Translations under genes and position numbers: made by a program
Assembly (NCBI GenBank): GCA_030430075.1
Contig: JAUIGN010000012.1
Span: 121,680 to 185,679 of the forward strand
Reading direction: 5' to 3'
DNA from: a bacterium
GTDB taxonomy: Bacteria; Planctomycetota; Planctomycetia; Pirellulales; Pirellulaceae
Length of the DNA: 64,000 bases
Shown here: one piece after another, positions 63,875 to 64,000 of the stretch
Numbering within the stretch: position 1 is the stretch's first letter
Layout of the letters: every line of letters begins with the position of its first letter
The notes under the pieces: generated by a model
The model's input: only the letters and a program-made list of their open reading frames with translations
What the model was told of the DNA's origin: nothing
Databases searched by the model: none

Positions 63875-64000
63875 GGTTCTTCAGGAATCTTAGTGGGTGG
63901 TGGGTGTTCTGCTTGAGCTTGTTGGCTGAGAATGTCGGCCATGAGCGAACTCACGAAACATTACAGCTTGCTGTTGGGTTTGGATGCTTCCTGGAAAGTG
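63875..64000 (+). mobile_element. ISL3-like insertion sequence, left end
   Basis: The element begins GGTTCTTCAGGAATCTTAG, like the GG-TCTT ends of ISL3-family elements, and carries a transposase start 57 bp inside. The 8 bp before it, TGATTTTC (63867-63874), would be the target duplication, since this family makes 8-bp repeats. The right end is outside the window. Confidence 0.7.
63932..64000 (+). CDS. ISL3-family transposase, N-terminal fragment
   Basis: The frame runs to the window edge: 23 codons from ATG at 63932 (a second ATG at 63941). It reads ELTKHYSLLLGLDASWKV, which resembles the (Y/L)xxLLGLexxW(x)V start of ISL3 transposases before their zinc-finger region. Only the first part of the gene is visible. 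Confidence 0.65.
   Translation, partial: MSAMSELTKHYSLLLGLDASWKV

Overview
The window looks like a chromosomal segment of a planctomycete, most likely a Pirellulales-type member of Planctomycetota. This rests on gene content: Gfo/Idh/MocA oxidoreductases with twin-arginine leaders, a DUF1501 start, very large secreted proteins opening with R-LE-x-R-x-L leaders, a serine/threonine kinase fused to WD40 repeats, an ECF-type sigma factor, DoxX proteins and PIG-L deacetylases. The DNA is GC-rich throughout. No rRNA, tRNA, CRISPR array or phage module was seen.

Layout. 1-9.9 kb is housekeeping and sugar metabolism: a truncated unknown gene, an RluA pseudouridine synthase, Maf, an M20 amidohydrolase, a PIG-L deacetylase, a coupled DoxX / Tat-exported oxidoreductase pair, a sugar isomerase-like barrel and a rhomboid protease. 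10.1-12.9 kb holds a TPR-glycosyltransferase-FkbM fusion with a DUF6165 partner. 13-17.7 kb has a secreted repeat protein, a membrane protein and a sigma factor. 18.7-22.8 kb is the fatty-acid synthesis block rpmF-fabD-fabG-acpP-fabF. 22.9-31.1 kb is an export-like locus: a TolC-type lipoprotein diverging from a GAF-HlyD protein, a HlyD adaptor and a PqqD-like/M50/HlyD membrane protein, with no pump gene in sight. 32.2-45.5 kb is a probable operon of a 2,125-residue surface protein, a WD40 kinase and a second WD40 protein.

45.5-47.9 kb is decayed or repeat-rich DNA with a small lipoprotein and a methyltransferase. 47.9-54.3 kb carries a possible split acid-reductase locus: AMP ligase, acyl carrier protein, CAT-fold acyltransferase and an alpha/beta hydrolase on one strand, and a thioester reductase diverging on the other. 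54.3-59.7 kb is a TetR-controlled RND efflux operon with two nearly identical 15-bp palindromes. 60-63.4 kb has a Cys/Gly/Lys-rich secreted protein, an MFS transporter and an oxidoreductase. At 63.7 kb a DUF1501 gene is cut by an ISL3-like insertion sequence that runs off the window.

The best candidates for an undescribed system are the pump-less TolC/HlyD/M50 locus and the split ligase-ACP-reductase-acyltransferase locus. The firmest new regulatory observation is the TetR palindrome pair, one copy lying inside a near-ideal, almost leaderless promoter. All functions are assigned from motifs read by eye; no similarity search was run.
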